Shown here one piece after another: positions 54,586-63,163 of a DNA stretch of 64,000 bases. A program made the translations under genes and the position numbers. The DNA is from Ignavibacteriales bacterium. Its GTDB lineage: Bacteria; Bacteroidota; Ignavibacteria; Ignavibacteriales; Ignavibacteriaceae. Where the stretch lies: NCBI GenBank assembly GCA_016707115.1, contig JADJIH010000006.1, forward strand, positions 248,001-312,000. Direction: 5' to 3'. Position 1 is the first letter of the stretch, and each line of letters begins with the position of its first letter. The notes under the pieces were generated by a model. It was not told the DNA's origin and did not search any database. It saw nothing but the letters and a program-made list of their open reading frames with translations.

Positions 54586-54664
54586 TATTAAATTCTTAAA
54601 AGCTTAAAATTTAATAGAATCAAGGGAAAATAGTGGAACGCTTTTAGACTATAATATTAATGAT

Positions 54665-55714
54665 ATGGAAAAAATTATAAGCACTGAGACAAAAGGCTGG
54701 ATAAAAACTAAAATAGTATCACTTTGTACAAAATTGGAAAAGTACATTCTGTCGAATAAGACATTAAAGTGTAAAGTTGTTTTTGGTCCTGTTCGCTCAA
54801 GAAGATTAGGTTTAGTTCTTGGGATTAATAATATCAAGAAAAAAGTTTGTTCTTATGATTGCATTTACTGTCCCATCGGTGAAAAATCTTGTTGTTCGAT
54901 CTGTACAAATAATTGTTTATCCCCGCACGAACTTTACTTTTCTGTAAAAAATAAAATTGATGAGATTAAAAAAAGCGGTAAGGATATAGACTATATCCTT
55001 TTTGCAGGAAGCGGTGATCCTGCACTTGATTCAAATTTATCGCAAGAAATTTCAATCCTACGAGAATTTGGATACAAGATTGCAGTTTTTACAAATTCAG
55101 CTCTTTTATGGAATGAGAATATTCAGGAAAACTTAATGTATGCCGATTATGTCTCACTTAAAGTTGATACAGTTAATGAAGAAACCTGGTTAAAAATTAA
55201 TCGTCCTCATCAAAGATTAAGATATAATCTTATTCTAAGTGGAATTGAACAATTTTCAAAAAGATATAAAGGTAAGCTTACAACCGAAACTATGTTAATA
55301 AAAAACATTAATGACAATGAAAATGAGATTGATCAACTTGGTAAATTTTTAAATACAATAAAACGTAACACTTCTTATTTTATGACTCCAATCTATCCAA
55401 CCATTAAAAGTTATGCAGAGGGTCCGGATACAGAAACTCTTTTGAAGTTATCAGAATTAATAAAGGAAAAAGTTTCTAACTCTGTAATGTTATGCTGTCC
55501 TGAATCGGAAGAATTTTTTGCAACAGATGATTTTGAAAATGAGTTGTTAGGTTTGCTTGAGATGCATCCGGTGAATGAAATTGCAGTAAAAACTTTTGCT
55601 CTGGCTAATACTAAAATTAGTAAACTCAATGAGCTCATCGAACTGAAACTAATAAAGCAATTGGAATATAATGGAAAAAAATACTATGCACTTAATGAAT
55701 TATTACAAATATAA
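54665..55714 (+). CDS. Radical SAM protein with extra cysteine cluster
   Basis: 349 residues. The radical SAM motif CSYDCIYC (CxxxCxxC) lies after FGPVRSRRLGLVLGINNI, a start shared with its paralogue at 58485. A second set, SCCSICTNNC, follows at once and could bind a second iron-sulfur centre. The C-terminus has a winged-helix-like part (ELLGLLEMHPVNEIAVKTFAL...ISKLNELIELKLIKQLEYNGKKYY). About 40 residues precede the usual N-terminus. The family is the COG0731-like group; substrates are unknown. It is first in the plus-strand series controlled from the TGCAAT region. Confidence 0.82.
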   Translation: MEKIISTETKGWIKTKIVSLCTKLEKYILSNKTLKCKVVFGPVRSRRLGLVLGINNIKKKVCSYDCIYCPIGEKSCCSICTNNCLSPHELYFSVKNKIDEIKKSGKDIDYILFAGSGDPALDSNLSQEISILREFGYKIAVFTNSALLWNENIQENLMYADYVSLKVDTVNEETWLKINRPHQRLRYNLILSGIEQFSKRYKGKLTTETMLIKNINDNENEIDQLGKFLNTIKRNTSYFMTPIYPTIKSYAEGPDTETLLKLSELIKEKVSNSVMLCCPESEEFFATDDFENELLGLLEMHPVNEIAVKTFALANTKISKLNELIELKLIKQLEYNGKKYYALNELLQI

Positions 55715-55752
55715 CGGACAAATTAAAAAATTATTAAACTGAAAGAACTTAA

Positions 55753-56589
55753 ATGAATCATCCTGACAAACAAAAATCATATGAAGATGAACAAAAAAGA
55801 ATATCTGAAACTGTTTCTAAAATTAAACACAGAATCGCAGTCTTTAGTGGCAAAGGCGGCGTTGGCAAAACCACGGTAAGTGTAAACCTTGCGTATGCTT
55901 TTCAGTTAGAAGGATATTCAACTGGAATACTCGATGCTGATATCACCGGGCCGAACGTGGCAAAAATGTTAAATGTTCAAGATGAAATGATTTATCTTGA
56001 TGAAAAAATGATCCCTTTCGAAAAATACGGCGCTAAAATGATTTCGATGGCAAGTTTATTACCTCATGGTCAGCCATTAATTTGGCGCGGACCGATGAGA
56101 TCAAAAGTTATAAATCAATTTCTTGCGGATGTGGATTGGGGAGAGCTTGATTATTTGATTGCTGATCTTCCTCCCGGCACAGGGGATGAAATTTTAACTA
56201 TAGCACAAGAAATGAAACCCGATTATGCAATTATCGTAACAACACCTCAAGAAGTTTCTGTTATCGATGCTGAGCGTGCAATCAATATGGCCAAAAAACT
56301 TGAGATTCCATTTATTGGCGTAGTGGAGAATATGGCTGGATTTGTTTGTCCTCATTGCGGTGCTGTTGCTGAAATATTTGGTGCTGGAGGCGGAGAAAAA
56401 TTAGCAGCTGAATATGATGTGCAATTCCTTGGTTCAATTCCAATTGATATTGATGCAAGGATACTTTCTGATAAAGGCAAACCAATTGTTCTTGAAAAAC
56501 AAAATAGCGAAGTATCAATAGTGTTTAAATCTATCGCTGCATTTGTTGCAGAACATTATAAAAAAGAATTACTAACTAAACTTGTATAA
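55753..56589 (+). CDS. Mrp/NBP35 family iron-sulfur carrier ATPase
   Basis: 278 residues. The deviant Walker A FSGKGGVGKTT, the LADLPPGTGDE signature of the Mrp subgroup and the C-terminal FVCPHCGAVAEIFG with a CxxC pair are all present. Mrp-type proteins (ApbC) carry and transfer iron-sulfur clusters. In the ORP locus of Desulfovibrio an Mrp-like ATPase belongs to the complex, so this gene probably supplies clusters to the NifX-like or MinD-like proteins downstream. Spacing to the radical SAM is 38 bases. Confidence 0.93.
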   Translation: MNHPDKQKSYEDEQKRISETVSKIKHRIAVFSGKGGVGKTTVSVNLAYAFQLEGYSTGILDADITGPNVAKMLNVQDEMIYLDEKMIPFEKYGAKMISMASLLPHGQPLIWRGPMRSKVINQFLADVDWGELDYLIADLPPGTGDEILTIAQEMKPDYAIIVTTPQEVSVIDAERAINMAKKLEIPFIGVVENMAGFVCPHCGAVAEIFGAGGGEKLAAEYDVQFLGSIPIDIDARILSDKGKPIVLEKQNSEVSIVFKSIAAFVAEHYKKELLTKLV

Positions 56590-56618
56590 AAAAACATTCA
56601 ACATCTAATGAGGTTATA

Positions 56619-57980
56619 ATGATCAGGTTATTATTTGTTTCACTTATTATATCCACAATTTCAATATTCGGACAATCACACAAAGATTATCTTTCCGGAC
56701 CTTTTAATAGTCCACAAGAAGTTACTACTGAATGTTTGAATTGCCATGAAAATGCTGCAAAGGAAATAATGTTAACAAACCATTGGACATGGTTAAATGA
56801 GGAATTTGTTGATGCGAATAATAATAAAGTACAAATGGGTAAGAAAAATTTTATAAACAATTTTTGTATTGCTGTACCATCCAACTATCCACGCTGTACA
56901 AGTTGTCACGTTGGTTATGGATGGAAAGATGCTACGTTTGATTTTAAAGCCGAACAAAATGTTGATTGCCTGGTTTGTCATGAACAAAGCGGCACTTATG
57001 TAAAAGTTCCAACCGGAGCAGGTATGCCGGATGCAAAAGTTGATTTATTAGTTTCCGCACAAAGTGTTGGCAAAACTACAAGAAAAAATTGCGGCATATG
57101 CCATTTTGATGGTGGTGGAGGAACGGGTGTTAAGCACGGTGATTTGGATGATAGTCTCTATGATCCAAAACCTGAAACCGATTATCATATGGGTGCGCTT
57201 GGATTTACTTGCTCTGATTGTCACACAACTAAAGAACATAAAATTATGGGCGCAAGTCACGGATCAATGGCTTCAGGACAAAATCATATTTACTGCACAG
57301 ATTGCCACGAAGGTGAAGTTCACGAAAACAAAACTATCAATAAACATCTTAGTGCTGTTGCTTGCGAAACATGTCACATTCCGGAATTTGCAAAGGAAGA
57401 GCCTACAAAGGTTTGGTGGGATTGGTCGAAAGCAGGAGAGGATAAAGAAGATGCAAAAGATAAGTATGGAAAAGAAACTTACAGCAAAATAAAAGGCGAA
57501 TTTGTTTGGGCAAAAAATGTAATCCCAACTTATAAATGGTACAACGGAAGTGCATCTTATTACAAGTTTGGTGATAAACTTAGCTCAACCGAAATTGTAA
57601 AACTTAATTCACTAAATGGAAGTATCAATGATCCAAAAGCTAAGATTGCTCCATTTAAAGTTATGCGTGGTAAACAAATTTTTGATTCGCAGAATAACTT
57701 CTTAATCATACCAAAACTTTTTGGTGCAGATGGTTACTGGAAAACATTTGATTGGAATCTTGCATCACAAATAGGAATGAAAGAAGTAAACTTAAACTAT
57801 TCAGGCAGTTATGCATTTGTAGAAACCGAAATGCTTTGGCCAATCAACCATATGGTTTCTTCAAAAGAGAATGCGCTGCATTGTACAAATTGCCATGGAG
57901 TAAAAGGTGATAGATTGGATTGGAAAGCATTAGGATATGCTGGTGATCCTATGAAAGTAAAGGGAAGAAAACTTAATTAA
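56619..57980 (+). CDS. Octaheme c-type cytochrome, tetrathionate-reductase (OTR) family, soluble
   Basis: 453 residues with a signal peptide (MIRLLFVSLIISTISIFG) and eight CxxCH motifs (CLNCH, CTSCH, CLVCH, CGICH, CSDCH, CTDCH, CETCH, CTNCH). It matches the paralogue at 48655 almost motif for motif, including the FDGGGGTGVKHGDLD stretch after the fourth haem, but has no C-terminal membrane segment, so it is probably periplasmic. Its place between Mrp and the CGGC gene links it to the cofactor cluster. Substrate (tetrathionate, nitrite or other) is open. Confidence 0.92.
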   Translation: MIRLLFVSLIISTISIFGQSHKDYLSGPFNSPQEVTTECLNCHENAAKEIMLTNHWTWLNEEFVDANNNKVQMGKKNFINNFCIAVPSNYPRCTSCHVGYGWKDATFDFKAEQNVDCLVCHEQSGTYVKVPTGAGMPDAKVDLLVSAQSVGKTTRKNCGICHFDGGGGTGVKHGDLDDSLYDPKPETDYHMGALGFTCSDCHTTKEHKIMGASHGSMASGQNHIYCTDCHEGEVHENKTINKHLSAVACETCHIPEFAKEEPTKVWWDWSKAGEDKEDAKDKYGKETYSKIKGEFVWAKNVIPTYKWYNGSASYYKFGDKLSSTEIVKLNSLNGSINDPKAKIAPFKVMRGKQIFDSQNNFLIIPKLFGADGYWKTFDWNLASQIGMKEVNLNYSGSYAFVETEMLWPINHMVSSKENALHCTNCHGVKGDRLDWKALGYAGDPMKVKGRKLN

Positions 57981-58015
57981 GTCGTAAATGTTTAATTAAA
58001 TAATTCGGTATCAAT

Positions 58016-58462
58016 ATGAATGAAAAAATAAAAATTGGAGTAATCATTTGCGATAGATATAAAAGCTGCGCAGGTGGAAAATGTTTTAGATCCATTAAAG
58101 AAAAAGCCGGAGCTTTTGATATTTACAAAGATAAAGATGTAGAACTTGTTGGATATACAAGTTGTGGTGGATGTCCTGGTGGAAATATTGAGTATGCACC
58201 CGAGGAATTAAAGAAAAATGGTGCTGAAGTAATACACTTTGCAACTGGAATGGTTGTGGGTTATCCACCTTGTCCATACATAAATCAATTTAAAGGCTTT
58301 ATAGAAGCAAAGTTTGATTTAAAAGTTGTTGTTGGAACTCATCCGATTCCGGAAAAGTATTTAATTACTCACACAGCACTTAACACATGGAACACTGAGG
58401 AATGGCAGGACTTAATTCATTCAACTATGTCAGATGAACAAACCAGGCAATCTTATAATTAA
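58016..58462 (+). CDS. CGGC domain protein
   Basis: 148 residues. The name-giving CGGC occurs in GYTSCGGCPGGNIEYAPEEL, with more cysteines in the N-terminus (ICDRYKSCAGGKCFRS) and in VGYPPCPYI. The CGGC domain (Pfam CGGC) is of unknown function and is predicted to bind metal or iron-sulfur through these cysteines. It sits between the octaheme cytochrome and the second radical SAM. The seven-odd cysteines and this setting suggest a metal or sulfur handling role. Confidence 0.85.
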   Translation: MNEKIKIGVIICDRYKSCAGGKCFRSIKEKAGAFDIYKDKDVELVGYTSCGGCPGGNIEYAPEELKKNGAEVIHFATGMVVGYPPCPYINQFKGFIEAKFDLKVVVGTHPIPEKYLITHTALNTWNTEEWQDLIHSTMSDEQTRQSYN

Positions 58463-58484
58463 TATAATAGCTGAAGAGAAAAGT

Positions 58485-59420
58485 ATGATTTTATTCGGTC
58501 CAATACCATCACGTCGTTTAGGAAGAAGCCTTGGTATAAATAATATACCTCCAAAAGTCTGCAGTTTTTCCTGTGTCTATTGCCAGGTTGGATTAACAAC
58601 TGAAATATCGGTGGAACCGCAAGAATTTTATTCGCCAATGATTATTTACACAGAAATAAAAGATCGACTGGCAGAACTTAAAAACAATAAGGAAAGAATT
58701 GATTATCTTTCTTTCGTTCCCGATGGTGAACCGACTCTCGATAAAAATCTTTATGAAACAATTCAACTGATACAGGATTTTGGAATTAAGATTGCCGTAT
58801 TTACAAACTCTTCTCTAATATGGAAAAAGGAAGTTCAAGAAGCATTAAAACTTGCTGATTATGTTTCAGTTAAGATTGATGCAATAGATGAAACAATCTG
58901 GAAACAAATTAATCATCCTGCCTTATCACTTAATCTAAATAAAATCTTAGATGGAATTTTACAGTTCAAAGAAATATTCAAGGGCACTCTTGTTACCGAA
59001 ACAATGTTAATTGCTGGAATGAATGATAATGAAGATGAGCTTATCAAAATTTCTCATTTTATTTTAAAGGCTGATCCGGAAATTGCATATTTGACAGTTC
59101 CAACAAGACCTACTCCATTTGAAAATATTCATAGTCCGGAAAGAGCAAAAACAAAAAATGCGTATCGAATCGTAAAATCTATCTTTAATAGAACCGAACT
59201 ATTAGATGAGTATGAAGGGAATGAATTTTCTATAAGTAGTGAAACAGAAGAAAGTTTAATCGGCATTATGGCAGTTCATCCAATGCGAAAAGATGCTGTT
59301 GAAAAATATCTAAAAAAGTCAAACTCAAACTGGACGACTGTTAAAAAACTGATGGATGAACAAAAGATTAAAGAGTTGGATTACAATGGCTACACATTTT
59401 ATAAAAAAAATAATCAGTAA
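58485..59420 (+). CDS. Radical SAM protein, paralogue of the one at 54665
   Basis: About 311 residues. CSFSCVYC is the radical SAM motif after MILFGPIPSRRLGRSLGINNI. The start at 58485 is chosen because it gives the family N-terminus; an ATG at 58434 would overlap the CGGC gene. Unlike the paralogue it has no second cysteine cluster (VGLTTEISVEPQEFYS follows). A C-terminal winged-helix-like part (GIMAVHPMRKDAVEKYLKKS...NWTTVKKLMDEQKIKELDYNGYTFY) is shared. It is followed 20 bases later by the small DUF5320-like gene. Confidence 0.85.
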   Translation: MILFGPIPSRRLGRSLGINNIPPKVCSFSCVYCQVGLTTEISVEPQEFYSPMIIYTEIKDRLAELKNNKERIDYLSFVPDGEPTLDKNLYETIQLIQDFGIKIAVFTNSSLIWKKEVQEALKLADYVSVKIDAIDETIWKQINHPALSLNLNKILDGILQFKEIFKGTLVTETMLIAGMNDNEDELIKISHFILKADPEIAYLTVPTRPTPFENIHSPERAKTKNAYRIVKSIFNRTELLDEYEGNEFSISSETEESLIGIMAVHPMRKDAVEKYLKKSNSNWTTVKKLMDEQKIKELDYNGYTFYKKNNQ

Positions 59421-59440
59421 ATAAAAACAAGGAGTTAATC

Positions 59441-59656
59441 ATGCCAAATTTAGATGGAACGGGTCCAAAAGGACAAAGAGCAATGAATGGTAAAAGAAAA
59501 GGAATATGCAAAGACACAAAAGCAACTCAAGTTGAAAAATCAGAAAATCAAACCACTCAAAAGAATGAAGTTGATGAGAAGCCTGGAAATGGTGGAAAGG
59601 GTAATGGACAAGGCAGGAGAAAGAGATTTGGAAGAAATCATTCTTCCGATAAATAA
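59441..59656 (+). CDS. Small DUF5320-like protein, MPNLDGTGPKG type
   Basis: 71 residues. The start MPNLDGTGPKGQRAMNG has the MxxxDGTGPxG form of DUF5320-like small proteins that often stand beside NifX/NifB-type genes. The rest is Gly/Lys/Arg-rich and ends GRRKRFGRNHSSDK. GGAG lies upstream of the ATG. The basic tail closely resembles that of the next protein (RNRKRFRRNSSND), which suggests common descent by domain spread or a shared binding partner. Confidence 0.75.
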   Translation: MPNLDGTGPKGQRAMNGKRKGICKDTKATQVEKSENQTTQKNEVDEKPGNGGKGNGQGRRKRFGRNHSSDK

Positions 59657-59660
59657 TACA

Positions 59661-60077
59661 ATGCTTATTGCAGTCCCAGTAAATAAACCGGACTTATTAG
59701 CTGAACTTTCTGATACGTTTGGCAGAAGTAAATATTTTGTCGTTCATAACTCAACCGATAATGCATCAGAGTTTTTACTTAATCCTTTTTCAACTGAGTT
59801 GGGCGGTTCCGGAATTCAATCCGCCCGATTTCTTTTCGAAAAAAATATTGAGGCTTTAATAACAGAAAATATTGGCTTACATCCATTAAGTTTTTTTAAT
59901 TCCTTGAATATAAAAGTATATCGTTGTTTAAAGGGATCGGCTGAAGAAGCAATAAAGTTATTTAAGGAAAAAAAACTTGAAGAAATTGAGACTAGTGAAA
60001 ATGAGGTTAGTACAAAAAGAAATAGAAAAAGATTTAGAAGAAATTCTTCTAATGATAACATATTAACACAAGAATAA
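59661..60077 (+). CDS. NifX/NifB-like dinitrogenase iron-molybdenum cofactor family protein
   Basis: 138 residues. The start at 59661 (MLIAVPVNKPDLL) is preferred: it gives the usual family N-terminus and does not overlap the small gene before it. The pattern LSDTFGRSKYFVVHNSTDN...STELGGSGIQSARFLFEKNIEALITENIG is that of the NifX/MTH1175/ORP family, which binds metal-sulfur clusters. Its C-terminus carries a basic tail. It is one of three such proteins here, all with different tails. Confidence 0.87.
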   Translation: MLIAVPVNKPDLLAELSDTFGRSKYFVVHNSTDNASEFLLNPFSTELGGSGIQSARFLFEKNIEALITENIGLHPLSFFNSLNIKVYRCLKGSAEEAIKLFKEKKLEEIETSENEVSTKRNRKRFRRNSSNDNILTQE

Positions 60078-60092
60078 AAAATAGGAACAAGT

Positions 60093-60470
60093 ATGAATGA
60101 TAGAATAGCAATTTCAATTGAAGAAAGCAGCAACGGAAAAGAAACTGTTGCAGAACATTTTGCTAGATGTTCTAAATTTAAAGTTTGTGAGCTTGATGAT
60201 GATAAAACATTAATAAAAACAGAAATATATTTTAATCCTTTAGTCGGTGAACATAACGGCGCTTGCCAGTTACCAGGATATGTTAAGCAATTTAATGTTA
60301 GCACAATTATCGCCGGTGGAATGGGACAAAAAGCTGTTAATAATTTTCTTAATTATGGTATAAATGTTATAACAGCACCGGGTCTTCTATTTCAGGATGC
60401 ATTCGATCTTTATTTGCAAGGAAAGCTTAGTGGTTATGAAGCTTGTAAACACGAACATCATCATCATTGA
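60093..60470 (+). CDS. NifX/NifB-like protein with His-rich tail
   Basis: 125 residues. VAEHFARCSKFKVCELDDDKT, then GACQLPGYVKQFNVSTIIAGGMGQKAVNNFLNYGINVITAPG, is the dinitrogenase cofactor-biosynthesis family. Unlike the others it ends in CKHEHHHH, a His-rich tail likely to bind metal. The gene ends TCATTGA and the next gene starts at TTG in this stretch, so the two overlap. Cysteines in HFARCSKFKVC may take part in cluster binding. Confidence 0.88.
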   Translation: MNDRIAISIEESSNGKETVAEHFARCSKFKVCELDDDKTLIKTEIYFNPLVGEHNGACQLPGYVKQFNVSTIIAGGMGQKAVNNFLNYGINVITAPGLLFQDAFDLYLQGKLSGYEACKHEHHHH

Positions 60471-61330
60471 GATATAAATTGGTAATTTCAATCGCATCAG
60501 GTAAAGGCGGAACTGGAAAAACAACAGTTGCATGTGGACTTGCTTCTGTGACCAATAACTGTGTCTATATTGACTGTGATGTTGAAGAACCAAATGGTCA
60601 TATTTTGTTAAAACCTAAAATCACTTTAGAAGAATCTTCTTACAAGATTATTCCAAAAATAAATAATGACCTTTGCAACTTTTGTAATAAATGCACAGAA
60701 GTTTGTGAATTTAATGCTCTCCTTAATTTCAAAACAGAAATTTATTTGATTGATGAACTTTGCCATAGCTGCGGAGCTTGCACTTACTTCTGTCCGCAAA
60801 AAGCAATTACAGAAGTAAAAAAAGAAAATGGGAAAATTAGAATCGGAGAAACTTCAAATAATATTTTGTTTTATGATGCTTATCTGAAAGTTGGTGAAGC
60901 TTCTGCGGCTCCACTAATTAAAAAAGTTAAGAATGCTTATAAAGGAGACAGACCAGTAATAATAGATTCACCTCCCGGGACTTCCTGTTCAATGTTGGAA
61001 GCAGTTAAAGATTCAGATTTTTGTGTACTCGTTACAGAATCAACTCCGTTTGGATTTAATGATCTTAAACTAGCTATAAATGTATTGAGACAAATAAATA
61101 TTCCATATGGAATCGTAATAAATAAATACGATGAAAATTTTTCTTTACTTGATGAATACATTCACGATAATCAGTTGAATCTTCTACTAAGAATTCCATT
61201 TAGAATGGATATTGCGGAAAGTTACTCAAAAGGTGAACTACCAACAGAAACAGTTAAAGATTATAAAGTAATGATGTTAGATCTATTAGAAAAAATTAAG
61301 AAGGAAATTGTTAAAAAAGAGTATGCCTGA
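60467..61330 (+). CDS. MinD-superfamily ATPase with inserted ferredoxin domain (first of two)
   Basis: 287 residues. Deviant Walker A reads IASGKGGTGKTTVACG. Two 4Fe-4S motifs lie between the ATPase halves: CNFCNKCTEVC (followed by EFNALL) and CHSCGACTYFCP. The later DSPPGTSCSML stretch is Walker B. ATPases with this insert are found beside NifX-like proteins in anaerobes and in the ORP complex. The start is a TTG at 60467 overlapping the previous stop, or a TTG at 60479. No good ribosome site is visible for either. Confidence 0.9.
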   Translation: MRYKLVISIASGKGGTGKTTVACGLASVTNNCVYIDCDVEEPNGHILLKPKITLEESSYKIIPKINNDLCNFCNKCTEVCEFNALLNFKTEIYLIDELCHSCGACTYFCPQKAITEVKKENGKIRIGETSNNILFYDAYLKVGEASAAPLIKKVKNAYKGDRPVIIDSPPGTSCSMLEAVKDSDFCVLVTESTPFGFNDLKLAINVLRQINIPYGIVINKYDENFSLLDEYIHDNQLNLLLRIPFRMDIAESYSKGELPTETVKDYKVMMLDLLEKIKKEIVKKEYA

Positions 61331-62195
61331 TAAACACTATAAACAAATTGTAATTCTTAGTGGCAAAGGTGGAACCGGCAAAACAACTGTTGCAACTGCA
61401 TTATCAGAAATTGCGGAAGCTAAAGTTGTAATTGATACAGATGTTGATGCTGCTAATATGCATTTAGTTTTTGATTACTACATCAACTCAGAATACGATT
61501 ACTATGGAGGGAAAAAGGCTGAAATAAATCCCAACAAATGTTCGCAATGTGGAATGTGTGAATTGGTTTGCAGATTTGATGCTATAAAAGAATTTAAAGT
61601 AAGCAGAACAAGCTGCGAAGGATGCGGATTTTGTTTTCGTGTTTGTCCTGATGATGCAATTTCATTTTATGAATCAAAATCCGGAGTTTATTCAGCGTGT
61701 GAGTTAGAGGATCAATCAAAATTCTATTATGCACAATTATTAGCTGGTGAAGGTAACTCAGGTAAGCTTGTAAGTGAAATAAAAAAGAAAGCTTATGAAC
61801 AGGTGAAGGAAAATGTAAAATGGATTATAATCGATGGACCACCAGGAATTGGTTGCCCTGTTAATGCAAGTTTATCTGGAGTAGATTTTGTTGTAATTGT
61901 AACGGAACCAACTCAATCAGGTTTACACGATTTAAAAAGATTAATAAACCTGTTAGAGATATTTAAGATTCCAAGCGGTGTGATAATAAATAAATATGAT
62001 ATCAATACAGATATGAGCAACAGTATTGAGAAATTTATAAGACCGGAAGGGATTTCCTTGCTGGCAAAAATTTCCTTTGACAAAAAATTTATTAAAGCAA
62101 TTCAAAATTCTAAAACTATAATTGAATATGACCATGCATATATAGATACATTCAAAACAATTTGGAATGATATTCAAAAAGTAATTTTAAACTGA
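61323..62195 (+). CDS. MinD-superfamily ATPase with inserted ferredoxin domain (second of two)
   Basis: 290 residues with Walker A ILSGKGGTGKTTVATA. The ferredoxin insert has CSQCGMCELVCRF and CEGCGFCFRVCP. The DGPPGIGCPVNASLSG stretch is Walker B. The start at the ATG 61323 is preferred; a TTG at 61308 would add five residues and has a shine-Dalgarno-like AAGGAA immediately upstream, so it is not excluded. It is the tandem partner of the preceding gene; the two probably form a heterodimer. The frame overlaps the previous stop by a few bases. Confidence 0.9.
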   Translation: MPDKHYKQIVILSGKGGTGKTTVATALSEIAEAKVVIDTDVDAANMHLVFDYYINSEYDYYGGKKAEINPNKCSQCGMCELVCRFDAIKEFKVSRTSCEGCGFCFRVCPDDAISFYESKSGVYSACELEDQSKFYYAQLLAGEGNSGKLVSEIKKKAYEQVKENVKWIIIDGPPGIGCPVNASLSGVDFVVIVTEPTQSGLHDLKRLINLLEIFKIPSGVIINKYDINTDMSNSIEKFIRPEGISLLAKISFDKKFIKAIQNSKTIIEYDHAYIDTFKTIWNDIQKVILN

Positions 62196-62206
62196 AAGGA
62201 CTAATA

Positions 62207-62530
62207 ATGTTAATTGCAGTAACATCATCCGGAGATTCACTTGATTCTCTGGTAAATGAAAAATTTGGACGATGCCAATACTTTATAATTGTGAATGCCG
62301 ATACAATGAAATATGAAGTGGTTCCCAATCCAGCAGAAAATGCTCAGGGCGGTGCTGGACCAAAAGCGGCAGAAGTTTTAGTTAACAAAGGTGTAAATGT
62401 TTTATTAACCGGTCACGTGGGTGATAAGGCTGAAGAAGCACTGAAAAAAGGACACATACATATTATTACCGGACTTAATGAAAACACTAAAATTGCAGAT
62501 GCAATTAAATTTTACTTATCTAAAAAATAA
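62207..62530 (+). CDS. NifX/NifB-like dinitrogenase iron-molybdenum cofactor family protein
   Basis: 107 residues, the shortest of the three: MLIAVTSSGDSLDSLVNEKFGRCQYFIIVNAD and then NAQGGAGPKAAEVLVNKGVNVLLTGHVGDKAEEAL. It lacks extra tails and is the form closest to ORP/MTH1175. One Cys occurs, in FGRCQYF. It is 11 bases after the ATPase pair and is probably the metal-cluster carrier that they serve. Confidence 0.92.
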   Translation: MLIAVTSSGDSLDSLVNEKFGRCQYFIIVNADTMKYEVVPNPAENAQGGAGPKAAEVLVNKGVNVLLTGHVGDKAEEALKKGHIHIITGLNENTKIADAIKFYLSKK

Positions 62531-62542
62531 CAAGGAATTAGA

Positions 62543-63088
62543 GTGTATATCCCCTCAAAAATATTTTTTACAAAGGGAGTCGGCAGGCATAAAGATTACC
62601 TTAGTTCTTTTGAACTAGCATTGCGAAATGCAGGGATTGAAAAATGTAACCTCGTTGCTGTCAGCAGTATATTCCCGCCATCCTGCAAACGGATAAGCAG
62701 GGAAGATGGATTAAAAGAATTATTGCCCGGACAAATTACATTTGCTGTTATGGCAAGAAACTCAAATAACGAACCCAACAGATTAATCGCTGCATCAATT
62801 GGAGTTGCCATCCCTGCTGATAATACTCAGTATGGCTATCTTTCTGAATATCATCCTTTCGGAGTGACTGAAAAAAATGCAGGTGATTATGCTGAAGATC
62901 TTGCAGCACAGATGCTTGCAACAACTTTAGGTGTTGATTTCAACCCCGAAGCTGATTGGAATGAACGAGAGCAGGAATTTAAAATGTCCGGTAAAATTGT
63001 AAAAACATTTAATGTTACACAATCCGCCGAAGGTGATAAAACTGGTTTATGGACTACAGTAATTGCTGCGGCAATTTTATTACCTTGA
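62543..63088 (+). CDS. Pyruvoyl-dependent arginine decarboxylase
   Basis: 181 residues. Converts arginine to agmatine, a polyamine precursor. The self-cleavage site with the Ser that becomes the pyruvoyl group is in LVAVSSIFPP, and the family stretch ISREDGLKELLPGQITFAVMARN and GYLSEYHPFGVTEKNAGDYAEDLAAQMLATTLG follow. The start is GTG at 62543 with AAGGAA about eight bases ahead. It follows the NifX-like gene by 12 bases, so it may be co-transcribed with the cofactor cluster, though its function is unrelated. Confidence 0.93.
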   Translation: MYIPSKIFFTKGVGRHKDYLSSFELALRNAGIEKCNLVAVSSIFPPSCKRISREDGLKELLPGQITFAVMARNSNNEPNRLIAASIGVAIPADNTQYGYLSEYHPFGVTEKNAGDYAEDLAAQMLATTLGVDFNPEADWNEREQEFKMSGKIVKTFNVTQSAEGDKTGLWTTVIAAAILLP

Positions 63089-63163
63089 AATATTTATGCA
63101 CGATTCTAAAGCATATTTAATGCATCATACTAAAACTGGTTAATATATAATAGAGTAAATACG

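Noticed and set aside
54634..54649. Sigma-54 promoter for the radical SAM gene
   Set aside because: TGGAACG fits the -24 element but the -12 element reads TAGA, without the essential GC, and leaves too short a leader. Kept only as a weak hint.
59487..59660. N-terminal extension of the NifX-like protein (start at 59487)
   Set aside because: It runs out of frame through the DUF5320-like gene and is Lys-rich without homology; the ATG at 59661 gives the normal family start.
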